Positions 6,798-15,534 of a stretch of DNA of 64,000 nucleotides are shown here, in pieces. Both the position numbers and the translations under genes were made by a program. The first letter of the stretch is position 1, and each line of letters opens with the position of its first letter. A model generated the notes under the pieces. That model did no database searches, was not told where the DNA came from, and saw only the letters and a program-made list of their open reading frames with translations. The stretch is taken from positions 496,001 through 560,000 of the forward strand of contig NZ_VFQC01000001.1 in assembly GCF_006717075.1 (NCBI RefSeq), given 5' to 3'. Origin of the DNA: Haloactinospora alba. Lineage in GTDB: Bacteria > Actinomycetota > Actinomycetes > Streptosporangiales > Streptosporangiaceae.

Positions 6798-8241
6798 CGC
6801 GATCGAGGTCGCCACGATGGCTGGCCTCGACCTGGATCCGTGGCAGAAGCTCACGCTACGCGAGGCCCTGGGCGAGCAGGAGGAAACGTTCTACAACGAG
6901 CTGCTCGGGCAGCACCAGCGCAAGTGGGCGTCCTTCGAGGTGGGCCAGGTCGTCAGTCGGCAGAACGGCAAAGGTGGGGTTATCGAGGCCCGCGAGCTGG
7001 CTGGCCTGTTCGCCTTCGGTGAGCGGGTTCTGATTCACACGGCCCACCAGTTCGACACCTCGGCCGAGGCGTTCACCCGGATCCTGACCCTGATCGAGAA
7101 CACCCCGGAGTTCGACGCTCAGGTGAAGAAGGTCTCGCATTCCCACGGCAAGGAGGGGATCTTCCTTAAGTCAGGGCAGCGGCTGCTGTTCAAGGCGAGG
7201 TCGAAGGGAGGGGGCCGCGGGTTCTCCGGCGATGTCGTCTTCCTGGACGAGGCCATGTTCTTGCCGCCAGAGGTTATGGCCGCTCTCATGCCGACCTTGT
7301 CGGCGCGGCCGAACCCACAGATCTGGTACCTCGGGTCGGCCGGAAACAAGGAGAGCATCCAGCTCGGTCGGGTGCGAAACCGTGCCCTGGCCGGTGGTGA
7401 CCCGTCGCTGTGCTACCTGGAGTGGTCGGCGAACGCGTGCGGGCAGCTCTGCCCCGAAGAGTGCGAGGACCACGACCGGCGCGATGCCCCGGAGACGTGG
7501 GCACGGGCGAACCCGGCGTTGGGAATCCGTATCAGCGTGGACTACGTCCGCAACGAGTTCCGCTCGCTCGGCCACGCGGAGTTCGACCAGGAACGCCTCG
7601 GTGTAGGTGATTGGCCCTCCGAGGGTGAGGGGTGGCAGGTCATCCCTGAGGACGCGTGGACCGCGCTCGTTGATCCGGGTTCGCAGCCGCGCAACCCGGT
7701 GTGCTTCAGCTTGGACGTGAACCCCGAACGCAGCATGGGCGCGATCGGGGTGGCGGGTGTGCGCCCGGATGGGCTGTACCACGTCGAGGTCGTCGACCAC
7801 CTGCCCGGCGTCACCTGGATGGTGCCCCGCGCCCTGGAGCTGATCGAGAAGTGGAAGCCGGCTGCGGTGGTGGTGGGCAACTTCGGACCGGCCGCCAGCC
7901 TTATCCCTGACCTGGAGGCCAAGGACGTGACGGTGATCAAGGCCAGCATGAACGAACGTGCCGCAGCCGCTGGGGGATTCGTCGATGCCTGCGTGCGGCC
8001 GTCGTCGGCTCCGGATGGGTGGCGGTCGACAGTGCGTCATCTCGATCAGGGGTCACTGACGGGTGCGGTCTCGTCTGCGACCGCTCACCAGGTCGGCCGG
8101 GACGGAGCGTTCGTGTGGGGGCGGGACACGCCGTCGTCAGACATCAGCCCGCTGGTGGCCGCAAGCCAGGCGCTGTGGGGCTACCGCAAGTTCGGGAGGA
8201 AAGAGTCCCCGAAACCGTTCGCGCTGGTGGGGAGTAGTTGA
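6709..8241 (+). CDS. terL: Terminase large subunit
   Basis: 510 residues, starting at TTG after GGAAGGAG. Residues about 83-92 hold the Walker A variant SRQNGKGG, residues 175-184 the Walker B strand VVFLDEAMFL with the catalytic Glu, and GSAGNK follows as the coupling motif. The C-terminal nuclease half has FSLDVNPERS (first Asp) and later conserved acids. This ATPase and endonuclease translocates DNA into the prohead through the portal encoded next. The stop overlaps the portal start (TGATG). The longer in-frame stretch upstream of the TTG lies over the small subunit gene and is not coding. Confidence 0.95.
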   Translation: MTISPPAALLGHQEPRILSSPPRVSTAGDDAIEVATMAGLDLDPWQKLTLREALGEQEETFYNELLGQHQRKWASFEVGQVVSRQNGKGGVIEARELAGLFAFGERVLIHTAHQFDTSAEAFTRILTLIENTPEFDAQVKKVSHSHGKEGIFLKSGQRLLFKARSKGGGRGFSGDVVFLDEAMFLPPEVMAALMPTLSARPNPQIWYLGSAGNKESIQLGRVRNRALAGGDPSLCYLEWSANACGQLCPEECEDHDRRDAPETWARANPALGIRISVDYVRNEFRSLGHAEFDQERLGVGDWPSEGEGWQVIPEDAWTALVDPGSQPRNPVCFSLDVNPERSMGAIGVAGVRPDGLYHVEVVDHLPGVTWMVPRALELIEKWKPAAVVVGNFGPAASLIPDLEAKDVTVIKASMNERAAAAGGFVDACVRPSSAPDGWRSTVRHLDQGSLTGAVSSATAHQVGRDGAFVWGRDTPSSDISPLVAASQALWGYRKFGRKESPKPFALVGSS

Positions 8242-9662
8242 TGGCCCGGTGGTGGCAGCGGCTCCTCGGCCGCGGCGGCGAACCTGAACACACTGAGCAG
8301 CGCGGCACCACGCAGGATTGGGTGGATGCGGTGCTGGCCGCCCAAGAGGCGGGCGTGCTGCAGACGACCATGGGCACCCTCGATGAGGAGCAGGTCGGCT
8401 CCACCCTGTCCGGGCTGGTCAAAAGCAACGGTCCGGTGTGGGCGTTGACTCTGGCACGGATGCAGGTGTTCTCCCAGGCGCGGTTCCAATGGACGCGTTT
8501 CGAACGCGGGGGAACCGGGGACCTGTTCGGAAGCCCGGAGCTCGGTGTTCTGGAACGGCCCTGGCCCGGCGGTACGACCGCGGACCTGCTGGCGCGGATG
8601 GAGCTGGACGTCACCAGCGCGGGTAACGCCTACGTGCGACGGCTGCGGCGCGGCCGCACCTCGCGGCTGGTCAGGCTGCGTCCCGACTGGGTGACGATCA
8701 TCCTCGGGTCGAACGAGGACCCGGACCATCCCGCCGATGCCGCCGATGTGGAGCTCCTGGGGTATGCCTACATGCCCCGCGGTGACCGCGGCGATCGGAT
8801 GATCTTCTTGGAGCCGGATGAGGTGGCGCACTACGCCCCCTACCCGGACCCGGATGCGGTGTTCATCGGGATGTCGTGGATCACGCCGGTGATCAAGGAC
8901 GTGATCGGCGACAACCTGCAGACCGACCACAAGAGGGCCTTCCTGCGCAACGCGGCGACGCCGAACTCGGTGATCAAGTTCGACTCCAGTATCTCGATGG
9001 AGCAGGTCAAGGAGTTCAAGGAGCTGTTCGAGGCCGAGCACCAGGGCGCCGCCAACGCCTACAAGACCTTGTTCTTGGGTGGCGGTGCGGACATGACCCC
9101 GGTCGGCAAGGACTTCCAGCAGTTGGAGTTCGCGGTCACCCAGGGCAAAGCTGAATCGAGGGTTGCTTCTGCGGCCGGTGTTCCTCCGTCGTGGGTGGGC
9201 TTCAGCGAAGGGCTTCAGGGCAGCGCGTTGAACGCGGGCAACTTCACGTCCGCGCGGAGGCGGTTTTCCGACGGCACGTTGCAGCATCTCTGGAGTAACG
9301 CCGCCACCAGTCTGGAGACGATCCTCACCCCGCCGGATGACCGTGCGGCGCTGTGGTTCGCCACCCGCGGCATGCCGTTCCTCGCGATGGATGCCCAAGA
9401 TCAGGCGTCGGTGCAACAGCAAGAAGCGAACACGATCGTGGCGCTGGTCAAAGACGGATTCACGCACGAGTCGGCCGTAGATGCGGTGATCAACCAGGAC
9501 TGGACACGGCTGGCACCCCACACCGACGAGCAAGGCAGGCCGCTGATGAGTGTCCAACTGCAGCCGCCGATGTCCAGCGACCAGAACGACGACGGCAGCG
9601 GCGGCGATCCGGATAACGGAGATGGAGAGCCCGGCCCCGCGCCGGCCGGAGGTGGCACATGA
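8241..9662 (+). CDS. Portal protein, HK97 type
   Basis: 473 residues. It shows the portal pattern: an N-terminal arm, the ELDVTSAGNAYVRRLR region, a long central helix and GVPPSWVGFSEGLQGSALN near residue 315, followed by a polar, acidic Gly/Pro-rich tail. Twelve copies form the vertex ring through which DNA enters and to which the tail attaches. It lies directly between terminase and prohead protease with overlaps on both sides, as in HK97-like phages. Length is normal for the family. Confidence 0.93.
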   Translation: MARWWQRLLGRGGEPEHTEQRGTTQDWVDAVLAAQEAGVLQTTMGTLDEEQVGSTLSGLVKSNGPVWALTLARMQVFSQARFQWTRFERGGTGDLFGSPELGVLERPWPGGTTADLLARMELDVTSAGNAYVRRLRRGRTSRLVRLRPDWVTIILGSNEDPDHPADAADVELLGYAYMPRGDRGDRMIFLEPDEVAHYAPYPDPDAVFIGMSWITPVIKDVIGDNLQTDHKRAFLRNAATPNSVIKFDSSISMEQVKEFKELFEAEHQGAANAYKTLFLGGGADMTPVGKDFQQLEFAVTQGKAESRVASAAGVPPSWVGFSEGLQGSALNAGNFTSARRRFSDGTLQHLWSNAATSLETILTPPDDRAALWFATRGMPFLAMDAQDQASVQQQEANTIVALVKDGFTHESAVDAVINQDWTRLAPHTDEQGRPLMSVQLQPPMSSDQNDDGSGGDPDNGDGEPGPAPAGGGT

Positions 9663-10627
9663 GCCAAACAGTGGAGCGGCGTGCCGAAGTCCCGCCGCGC
9701 GACGACGTGCTGCGCCAGGCGCCATTCGCGCTGCGCGCGGCCGACACCCGCGACGACGAGCCGGGCGACGGGTTGACCTTGGATGGGTTCGCCGCCGTAT
9801 TCAACCGCGAGTCGATCATCGACTCGTGGGAGGGGCGTTTCCGGGAAAAGATCTCCCCGGGGGCGATGAAGAAGAGCTTCCGGGAGAACCCTCCCAGGGT
9901 CCAGTTCGACCACGGCCGCCACCCGCTGATCGGCAGTATTCCGATCGCGTCGGTGGAGCGCATCGCTGAGGAGACCGACCCCGACCTCGCCCCGGAGGGC
10001 GGGGCGCACGTGGTGGGGCGCCTTCACGACAACTGGCTGATCGAGCCCGTCAGGGACGCGATCGCGGCCGGGGCGGTGGACGGCATGTCGTTCCGCTTCG
10101 GCGTCGTCAGGCAGCGGTGGTTCGAGGCCTCCGGTAAGGAGATCCGCGACGAGGAGACGCTGCGCGAGGCGCTCATGCGGACCTGGATGGAGGATCTGCC
10201 CGACGACGAGCTGATCCTGCGCGACCTGAAAGAGTTGCGCGTCCCGGAGGTCGGGCCGGTGGTGTGGCCGGCCTATGACGACACCTCGGTCGGGGTGCGC
10301 TCGACAACTATCGACCTGGGGCGCTTGGACGACCCCGACACCCGAAGAGAGCTCGCGCGCGCCGTGCTACTGGCCGACGCGATCGAGCAGGAGCCCGAGC
10401 AGGAGGAAGAGTCGCCGCACGCCACCGAGCCTCGCGACGAGGATTCGGCCGGCGAGCACGACGAGACCCCTGCCCGCGAGGCTCCACCCCAAGAAGAAAA
10501 GGAAGACGACGAGCCGCACGCCACCGCGAGGACCACTCCTCCGGCCGGCACGCACTCGGTCTACATCGGCGGCGCGCCTGGTGCCGACTGGTACCTACCT
10601 CCGCCCGATAACAACCGCCTCTACTGA
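9659..10627 (+). CDS. Prohead protease with acidic C-terminal extension
   Basis: 322 residues, ATGA overlap with the portal gene. Residues 35-215 match the HK97 prohead protease (S78): FREKISPGAMKKS, FDHGRHPLIG with His85, then GMSFRF with Ser144 as the probable nucleophile. Residues about 230-322 are very acidic and low complexity (runs of Glu and Pro), ending in WYLPPPDNNRLY. That tail could serve as scaffold or be cleaved during maturation. The protease cuts the capsid delta domain before expansion. A terminator lies 20 bp after the stop. Confidence 0.9.
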   Translation: MSQTVERRAEVPPRDDVLRQAPFALRAADTRDDEPGDGLTLDGFAAVFNRESIIDSWEGRFREKISPGAMKKSFRENPPRVQFDHGRHPLIGSIPIASVERIAEETDPDLAPEGGAHVVGRLHDNWLIEPVRDAIAAGAVDGMSFRFGVVRQRWFEASGKEIRDEETLREALMRTWMEDLPDDELILRDLKELRVPEVGPVVWPAYDDTSVGVRSTTIDLGRLDDPDTRRELARAVLLADAIEQEPEQEEESPHATEPRDEDSAGEHDETPAREAPPQEEKEDDEPHATARTTPPAGTHSVYIGGAPGADWYLPPPDNNRLY

Positions 10628-10646
10628 GGCGCTGACCGAACCCGAA

Positions 10647-10668
10647 CCCCGCCGTGAGCGGGGTTTTT
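10647..10668 (+). terminator. Terminator between protease and capsid genes
   Basis: CCCCGC (10647-10652) pairs with GCGGGG (10658-10663) around CGTGA, followed by TTTTT. Directly after it comes ATGCCAGGAGG, which is also the capsid ribosome-binding region. It would raise capsid mRNA independence or reduce read-through. The same hairpin-then-ATGCC arrangement recurs at 15417 and 27669. Confidence 0.85.
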
Positions 10669-10686
10669 GCATGCCAGGAGGCAGTG

Positions 10687-12144
10687 ATGGGAACCCCAAT
10701 CCCTGACGAGGAACCCCGGTCGATAGAGGACCGTGAGGCGCGGATCGCTGAGATCGACGAGCGCATCGCCGAACTCGACGCCGAGTATTCCGGAACCCGC
10801 ATGGCGGATGAGGCCCGTGAGGAGTGGAACAGTCTCAACTCAGAGCGGGACAATCATCTGACCACGGTGCAGGAGATGCGGGCGCGGCGTCAGCGGCTGC
10901 AGGAGGTCTCGCGGACCCAGCCCAACGCTGGTGAGCGGGCCGATGCCACAGCGCAGGCCCCGTCGTTCGTTAAGAGTCGTGGTGCGGACATCTACGAGAT
11001 CTCGCGGCTGCGAGCGGATTCCTCCTCTGAGGAGGAGTACCGGGACAAGCTGCACGACAACGCGCGCCGCGCCATCGAGCGGGCGAAATTCCCGCCCGAC
11101 GCCGGACGGTCCCGAGAGGATGTAGCCGAGCACGTCGAGGATCTGCTCGCGCGCACCGACTCGCGTGACGGGTGGCTGGCCAAGCGCATCCTCACGACCG
11201 GTAATCCGGTCTATGACCGGGCGTTCGGTAAAGCGGTCATGCACGGGCCGCACACCTGGACGGCGGAAGAGCAGCGGCAGATGGCCCTGAGTCCGGACTC
11301 GGCTGGTGGTTTCGCTGTGCCGTTCCAGTTGGACCCGACTGTGATTCTGACGAGCGATGGTTCGACGTCGCCGCTGCGGCAGATCGCCCGGGTGGAGCAG
11401 ATCACGTCCAAGACGTGGCAAGGCGTCACCTCGCAGGGGATCACGGTGTCGCGGTCCGGGGAGGGCGCCGAGGCGGACGACGACAGCTTCACGATCTCCC
11501 AGCCCGAGGTGACGCCGTCCCGGGTGATCGCGAACGTTCCGTTCTCCGTGGAGGTGGACCAGGACTGGCCGCAGCTCCGCTCGGAGATCAGCCGTCTGCT
11601 GATGGACGCCAAGGAACGCGAGGAGGACAGCTCTTTCGTCACCGGCGACGGGTCGGGCAACAACCCGAACGGTGTCGTGGCGACGCTGGCCGCCAGCTCG
11701 GAGGTGCTCGACGGCGGCAGCTTCGACGTCGACGACCTCTACTCACTGGAAGAGGCGCTTCCCGTCCGGAGCCGCGGACGGGGACGGTTCTTGGCGAACA
11801 AGAGCGTGTACAACGACGTGCGCAGCCTGTCTACCGGCTCCGATGGTGGCGACCTGTGGGTGCGCCTCGGATCGGGCCAGCCGAGTGAACTGCTGGGCTA
11901 CCCGGCGCACGAGGCATCGGCCATGGCCGGGTCCGGCACCGAGGGCAACAGGTACCTGTTGTTCGGCGACTTCAGCCAGTTCCTGATCGTGGACCGGCTG
12001 GGGATGACGGTGGAGCTGCAGCCCCACGTGCTCGGCAGCTCGAACCAGCGGTGGACCGGTCAGAGGGCGGTCGTCGCGATCTGGCGTAACTCCAGCCTGG
12101 TGCTGGCGGACAACGCGTTCCGTGTGCTGGTCAACGGCACCTGA
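10687..12144 (+). CDS. Major capsid protein, HK97 fold
   Basis: 485 residues from the ATG after AGGAGG. Residues 1-110 are a charged coiled-coil (delta or scaffold domain) rich in Glu, Arg and Asp, predicted to be removed by the protease upstream. The rest is the HK97 core: SPDSAGGFAVPFQLDP, then an E-loop region, a spine helix near SEISRLLMDAKEREEDSSFVTG (GDGSGNNPNGVV after it), and the P-domain ending LADNAFRVLVNG. This is the main shell subunit. The length and the N-terminal domain agree with a self-scaffolding capsid. Confidence 0.94.
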   Translation: MGTPIPDEEPRSIEDREARIAEIDERIAELDAEYSGTRMADEAREEWNSLNSERDNHLTTVQEMRARRQRLQEVSRTQPNAGERADATAQAPSFVKSRGADIYEISRLRADSSSEEEYRDKLHDNARRAIERAKFPPDAGRSREDVAEHVEDLLARTDSRDGWLAKRILTTGNPVYDRAFGKAVMHGPHTWTAEEQRQMALSPDSAGGFAVPFQLDPTVILTSDGSTSPLRQIARVEQITSKTWQGVTSQGITVSRSGEGAEADDDSFTISQPEVTPSRVIANVPFSVEVDQDWPQLRSEISRLLMDAKEREEDSSFVTGDGSGNNPNGVVATLAASSEVLDGGSFDVDDLYSLEEALPVRSRGRGRFLANKSVYNDVRSLSTGSDGGDLWVRLGSGQPSELLGYPAHEASAMAGSGTEGNRYLLFGDFSQFLIVDRLGMTVELQPHVLGSSNQRWTGQRAVVAIWRNSSLVLADNAFRVLVNGT

Positions 12145-12757
12145 GCCGAACCGGGGCGTCGACGGGGCGCCCCGGTGCGCCGTCGTCGGCACCGGCCGGT
12201 GCGGCACCGGCTACATGGCCCGACTGCTCACCGCGGCCGGTGTCGACTGCGGGCACGAGCAGTGGTGGACACCGGTGGCTCGCCGGCGCCGCCCGGGCCT
12301 GGAGGCCGACAGCTCATGGATGGCGCTGCCCGACATCGAAGCAGGCATCTGGCGCGGTGCGGTGGTGCATGTGGTGCGTCACCCGGTGGACGTTGTGTCC
12401 TCGCTGGTAGGGATCGGGTTCTTCGCCGGCCGCGGCCGGCCGGAGTATCTCGCCTTCGCGCTGGAGCACGAGCCCACCCTGGTCGGTCGGCCTGAGATGG
12501 AGGCTGCGGTGGAGTGGTGGGTGCGGTGGAACCGCCGGTGCGCGGCCGTCGCCGACATGACCGTGCGTGTGGAGGACCTGCCCGACCGGGCAGATGATCT
12601 CGAACCGGCCGTCGGCCGGCTGGGTCACCAGCGTCCCGACGTGCCGCGCGATGTGAACCACCGCAACCGCGCCGCGGTGGACCAGGCCGCGGTGTGGCGC
12701 CTGCTTGACGGCCGCGCCGAACCCGTCGGCTACGGCGGGGGTGGCGCGTGCGGGTGA
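12122..12757 (+). CDS. Sulfotransferase-like protein in the head module
   Basis: 211 residues. The only in-frame start is a GTG at 12122 that overlaps the capsid gene end by 23 bp, with no clear ribosome-binding site. Residues about 19-33 (CAVVGTGRCGTGYMA) match the 5'-phosphosulfate loop of PAPS-dependent sulfotransferases and VVHVVRHPVDVVSS matches the 3'-phosphate segment. The conserved catalytic base could be one of the later His residues. No signal peptide. Its place between capsid and connector genes suggests transfer of sulfate to a virion protein or to sugars placed by the next gene, or to a host surface glycan. The biological substrate is unknown. Confidence 0.75.
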   Translation: MCWSTAPEPNRGVDGAPRCAVVGTGRCGTGYMARLLTAAGVDCGHEQWWTPVARRRRPGLEADSSWMALPDIEAGIWRGAVVHVVRHPVDVVSSLVGIGFFAGRGRPEYLAFALEHEPTLVGRPEMEAAVEWWVRWNRRCAAVADMTVRVEDLPDRADDLEPAVGRLGHQRPDVPRDVNHRNRAAVDQAAVWRLLDGRAEPVGYGGGGACG

Positions 12758-13815
12758 GCTACGCGATCCGTGCCCACCCCGACCGGGCCGACCTCGTCGC
12801 CGACCTGCTCGCCCGGCTCGGCCTCGACGAGACCCACGTGGTGTGGGACCGGTGGGGCGACAGCTGGGACACCGGCCGCAGGGCGTGGCAGGCCCACGAC
12901 CCGGATGCGGACTGGCACCTGGTCATCGAGGACGATGCGATCGTGAGCCGGGACCTACTGCCCGCCGTCGAACAGACCGTGGAGACTCTGCCGGAGCAGT
13001 CGGTGCTGTCGCTCTACCTCGGTCGTGAAGGCAGCCGAGGCATCGCCGCCGCAGCCGAGCGCGCCACCACCCGCGGGGCCGCATGGGTGCAAGCGCCCCA
13101 CCTGGTATGGGGAGTGGCGATCGCCGCCCCGACGGCTTCCATCCCGGCGATGCTCGACTGGTGCGACCGGCTGGAGTGGCCGTCGCGCGTGTACGACACA
13201 CGTCTGGCCGCCTACTACCAGCACCGCGCCTGGCCCGCCTGGTACCCGGTGCCGTCGTGGGTTGACCACGGTGGGGCGCCCTCTCTGCTGGGGCGGGGCG
13301 CGCGCCGCCAGGCGCTGGCCTTCGTCGGCGCGGATGCCTCAGCGCTGGAGGAGCTCGGCCGGGACGGCGGTGTCGTCCGCGCCCGCACGCGAACACGCAA
13401 GGAGACCACTGTGTCAGACACCGATCTTGTCATCGCCAAGACCAGCGCTGTGGTGCGCCACCACGGCCGCCGCGCGGTGATCCAGAAGGGGACCACGGTC
13501 GCCGAGAAGGGGGCCGACATCGTGCGCGATCACGAACACTTGTGGGAGCCGATCCGGGTGGACTACCCGGCGGAGCAGGGATCACGCGGCCGGCGGGTTG
13601 AGGACACCACCGCCGCGCCCGGCCAGGTCCGCGAGGCAGACACCACCGTGGCCGCCGCGCCGAAGGAAGAACCCACCACGGAGGCACCGGCGGAGCCGAC
13701 CACGAAGCAGGTCCGCCGGTGGGCCAAGGAACAGGGCTACGAGGTGCCCAGCTCCGGCAAGCTCCCCGAGGACCTGGTGGCCGCCTACAAGCGGGCACAC
13801 GGCGGCGGGTGGTAA
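12748..13815 (+). CDS. Glycosyltransferase-like domain fused to Lsr2-like domain
   Basis: 355 residues. The start is GTG 12748 or the GTGA overlap at 12754. Residues 1-205 look like a small family-25-type or related glycosyltransferase: IRAHPDRADLV, then HLVIEDDAIV (DxD-like metal site near residues 59-65) and a LVWGVAIAAP segment. From about residue 222 a new module begins, ending in TKQVRRWAKEQGYEVPSSGKL, which matches the Lsr2 C-terminal DNA-binding helix pair. A GTG at 13411 with AAGGAG 7 bases upstream marks a strong internal start for that second module, so two proteins may be made from one frame. Lsr2-tail proteins are often found near actinophage capsid genes. Confidence 0.7.
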   Translation: MRVSYAIRAHPDRADLVADLLARLGLDETHVVWDRWGDSWDTGRRAWQAHDPDADWHLVIEDDAIVSRDLLPAVEQTVETLPEQSVLSLYLGREGSRGIAAAAERATTRGAAWVQAPHLVWGVAIAAPTASIPAMLDWCDRLEWPSRVYDTRLAAYYQHRAWPAWYPVPSWVDHGGAPSLLGRGARRQALAFVGADASALEELGRDGGVVRARTRTRKETTVSDTDLVIAKTSAVVRHHGRRAVIQKGTTVAEKGADIVRDHEHLWEPIRVDYPAEQGSRGRRVEDTTAAPGQVREADTTVAAAPKEEPTTEAPAEPTTKQVRRWAKEQGYEVPSSGKLPEDLVAAYKRAHGGGW

Positions 13816-13818
13816 CCG

Positions 13819-14379
13819 ATGGCCATCGGAGACCCGTACGCCAGCCTGGCGGAGCTGAAGGCGCGGCTGAGCATCGTCGATACCGAGGACGATGACGCGC
13901 TCAACGGGGCGCTCGCCGCCGCGAGTAGGGGCGTGAATCAGTTCTGCCAGCGCCAGTTCAACAAGTCGACCACGGCCAGCGACCGCCAGTTCGCGGCGAC
14001 CACATCGACGCTGCTGCTGGTGGACGACTTCCACACCACCACTGACCTGGTGATCGACGGAGACCCCTACGACTCCGGCACGCACACGCTGGAACCGCTC
14101 GGCGGGATTGTCGACGGCGAACCCGGCTGGCCCTACTGGCGCATCCGCGGCGCGGACTTCTCGGGCGTGGTGGAGGTGACCGCCCAGTGGGGGTGGGCTG
14201 AGGTGCCCGAGTCGATCACCGAGGCCACGCTGATGACGGCGATCGAGATCTTCAAGATGAAGGACAGTCCCTTCGGTGTCCAGGGCAACGCCGAGATGGG
14301 ACTGATCCGGATCCGAGAGAACCACCGCGTATCCCAAATACTTGCGCCCTACCGGCGCCGGGCCGTGGCGGTGGCGTGA
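13819..14379 (+). CDS. Head-tail connector protein (adaptor)
   Basis: 186 residues. The N-terminal YASLAELKARLSIVDTEDDDALNGALAAASRGVNQFCQR is the classic start of HK97 gp6/SPP1 gp15-like adaptors, a helical bundle that docks under the portal ring. A beta region and a C-terminal helical tail follow. Position after capsid and before tail genes supports this. A good ATG start lies 3 bp after the previous stop. Confidence 0.85.
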   Translation: MAIGDPYASLAELKARLSIVDTEDDDALNGALAAASRGVNQFCQRQFNKSTTASDRQFAATTSTLLLVDDFHTTTDLVIDGDPYDSGTHTLEPLGGIVDGEPGWPYWRIRGADFSGVVEVTAQWGWAEVPESITEATLMTAIEIFKMKDSPFGVQGNAEMGLIRIRENHRVSQILAPYRRRAVAVA

Positions 14380-14395
14380 TGACGAGGGGGACCTG

Positions 14396-14848
14396 ATGGC
14401 CTCAGTGTCGGCGGTGCGCCAGGTACTGGCGGCTCGGCTGGAGACGATCCAGGGTCTGCGGGTTCGTGAGCACGTATCCGGCGAGATCAGCCCGCCGGCG
14501 GCGGCGATCCTGCCCGGCATCGGAACCGAGACCTCGACCGGCCGTCCGGCGATCGAGTACGACAAAAGCTTCGGACGCACCGCGCACAAGTTCAACTTCC
14601 TGATCAAGGTGGCCGTTTCCACCTCGCACAACGAGGCCGGCCAGGCGGCGCTGGACTCCTACCTCGCCTCCGAAGGTGAGAACTCGATCAAGGAATCCAT
14701 CGAACGCCGCATGGACGCCCTGGAGCTCGACGGCGACCACATCGCCGACTACGCGCTCGTGCCGGGGGTGGTCCACTACGGGCTCATCCAGTGGGGCGGA
14801 GTCGACTACCTCGGCGCTGACGTGCACGTCGAGGTCCAGGCGCGGTGA
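14396..14848 (+). CDS. Tail terminator or completion-like protein
   Basis: 150 residues from ATG after GAGGGGG. The N-terminal VSAVRQVLAARLETIQGLRV and C-terminal DYLGADVHVEVQAR resemble small alpha/beta proteins (HK97 gp10/lambda gpU class) that cap tails or join them to the head. It lies between the adaptor and a small structural gene. The family is inferred from position and the ends of the protein; stopper versus terminator cannot be told apart. Confidence 0.6.
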   Translation: MASVSAVRQVLAARLETIQGLRVREHVSGEISPPAAAILPGIGTETSTGRPAIEYDKSFGRTAHKFNFLIKVAVSTSHNEAGQAALDSYLASEGENSIKESIERRMDALELDGDHIADYALVPGVVHYGLIQWGGVDYLGADVHVEVQAR

Positions 14849-14866
14849 CTGAACTGAGAGGACATT

Positions 14867-15187
14867 ATGGCTCTGATTACGACACACACCATCAGCACAG
14901 ACGGTGGTGCGCCGACGTTCGGCGCCGCTGACAACGCGGACACGGCCGAGACGGGCAGCACGAACGTGCTGGTGGTGAAGAACGCTTCCGCCTCGTCGGT
15001 GGACGTGACGATCGCGGGGCAGGGGACGCTGGCGTCCGGCGCGGACTACCCGGATCGGGTGTACACGGTGGCGGCGTCCGAGGAGGCGTGGATCCCACTC
15101 CTGTCGGTGTATCGCAACGTCGACGGTGAGGCGGAGCTCTCCTACGAGGCGACGGCCGATGTGACACGTGCGGTGGTGAGGCTGTGA
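14867..15187 (+). CDS. Small Ig-like structural protein
   Basis: 106 residues with an all-beta pattern (STNVLVVKNASASSVDVTI, GADYPDRVYTVAASEEAWI). This is a common actinophage protein of the head region, possibly a capsid decoration or head-fibre protein. GAGAGGA lies upstream of the ATG. The stop overlaps the next start as TGATG. Function inferred only from context and fold pattern. Confidence 0.6.
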   Translation: MALITTHTISTDGGAPTFGAADNADTAETGSTNVLVVKNASASSVDVTIAGQGTLASGADYPDRVYTVAASEEAWIPLLSVYRNVDGEAELSYEATADVTRAVVRL

Positions 15188-15534
15188 TGGCCCCGCCCCG
15201 TAGGAGGCGCCCGGAGGCTCCGGCTCCGGAACCGGCGCGGTACGGCACCTATGTGGTGGTCGGCCCGCACCCGGTTCTTGGGAAGAAGCGCGGCGAACAG
15301 GTGGAGCTGGAGGAGTCCCACGCGGCCCGGTTGATGCGTGCGGGCCATGTGGAGCCCGCCCCACCTCCGGATCCGGATCCGCCGCCGAAACCCAAATCGA
15401 AGAAGAAGCCCGCAGAGCCCCGCCAGAGCGCGGGGCTTTCTCATGCCCAGGACCAGACGGTCCCGGATCCCAAGGACGAGTCGTCGGCCGAGCTCCGGCC
15501 GCAGCAAGAGGTGAAGGAGGCCGGCGATGGCTAA
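15187..15534 (+). CDS. Proline/lysine-rich hypothetical protein with internal hairpin
   Basis: 115 residues. The N-terminal 60 residues include a compact GTYVVVGPHPVLGKKRGEQV strand pair; the middle is a Pro/Lys run (PPPDPDPPPKPKSKKKP) and the C-terminus is acidic. A strong terminator-shaped hairpin lies inside the coding region at 15417-15439, after which the frame continues another 30 codons. Start is ATG 15187 in a TGATG overlap (a GTG three bases earlier is possible). The end overlaps the tail tube start by 8 bp. No known family. Confidence 0.5.
   Translation: MAPPRRRRPEAPAPEPARYGTYVVVGPHPVLGKKRGEQVELEESHAARLMRAGHVEPAPPPDPDPPPKPKSKKKPAEPRQSAGLSHAQDQTVPDPKDESSAELRPQQEVKEAGDG
15417..15439 (+). 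terminator. Terminator-like hairpin inside a coding region
   Basis: GCCCCGC (15417-15423) pairs with GCGGGGC (15430-15436), then TTT, then an out-of-frame ATGCCCAGG at 15443. The sequence closely resembles the hairpin-and-ATG units at 10647 and 27669. Being inside an open frame it would be disrupted by translating ribosomes, so it could act as an attenuator, or the unit may be a mobile or recombined boundary. Confidence 0.6.

Noticed and set aside
8181-9725. 514-codon open frame on the minus strand over the portal gene
   Set aside because: Antisense shadow; the portal frame is supported by family motifs and overlaps.
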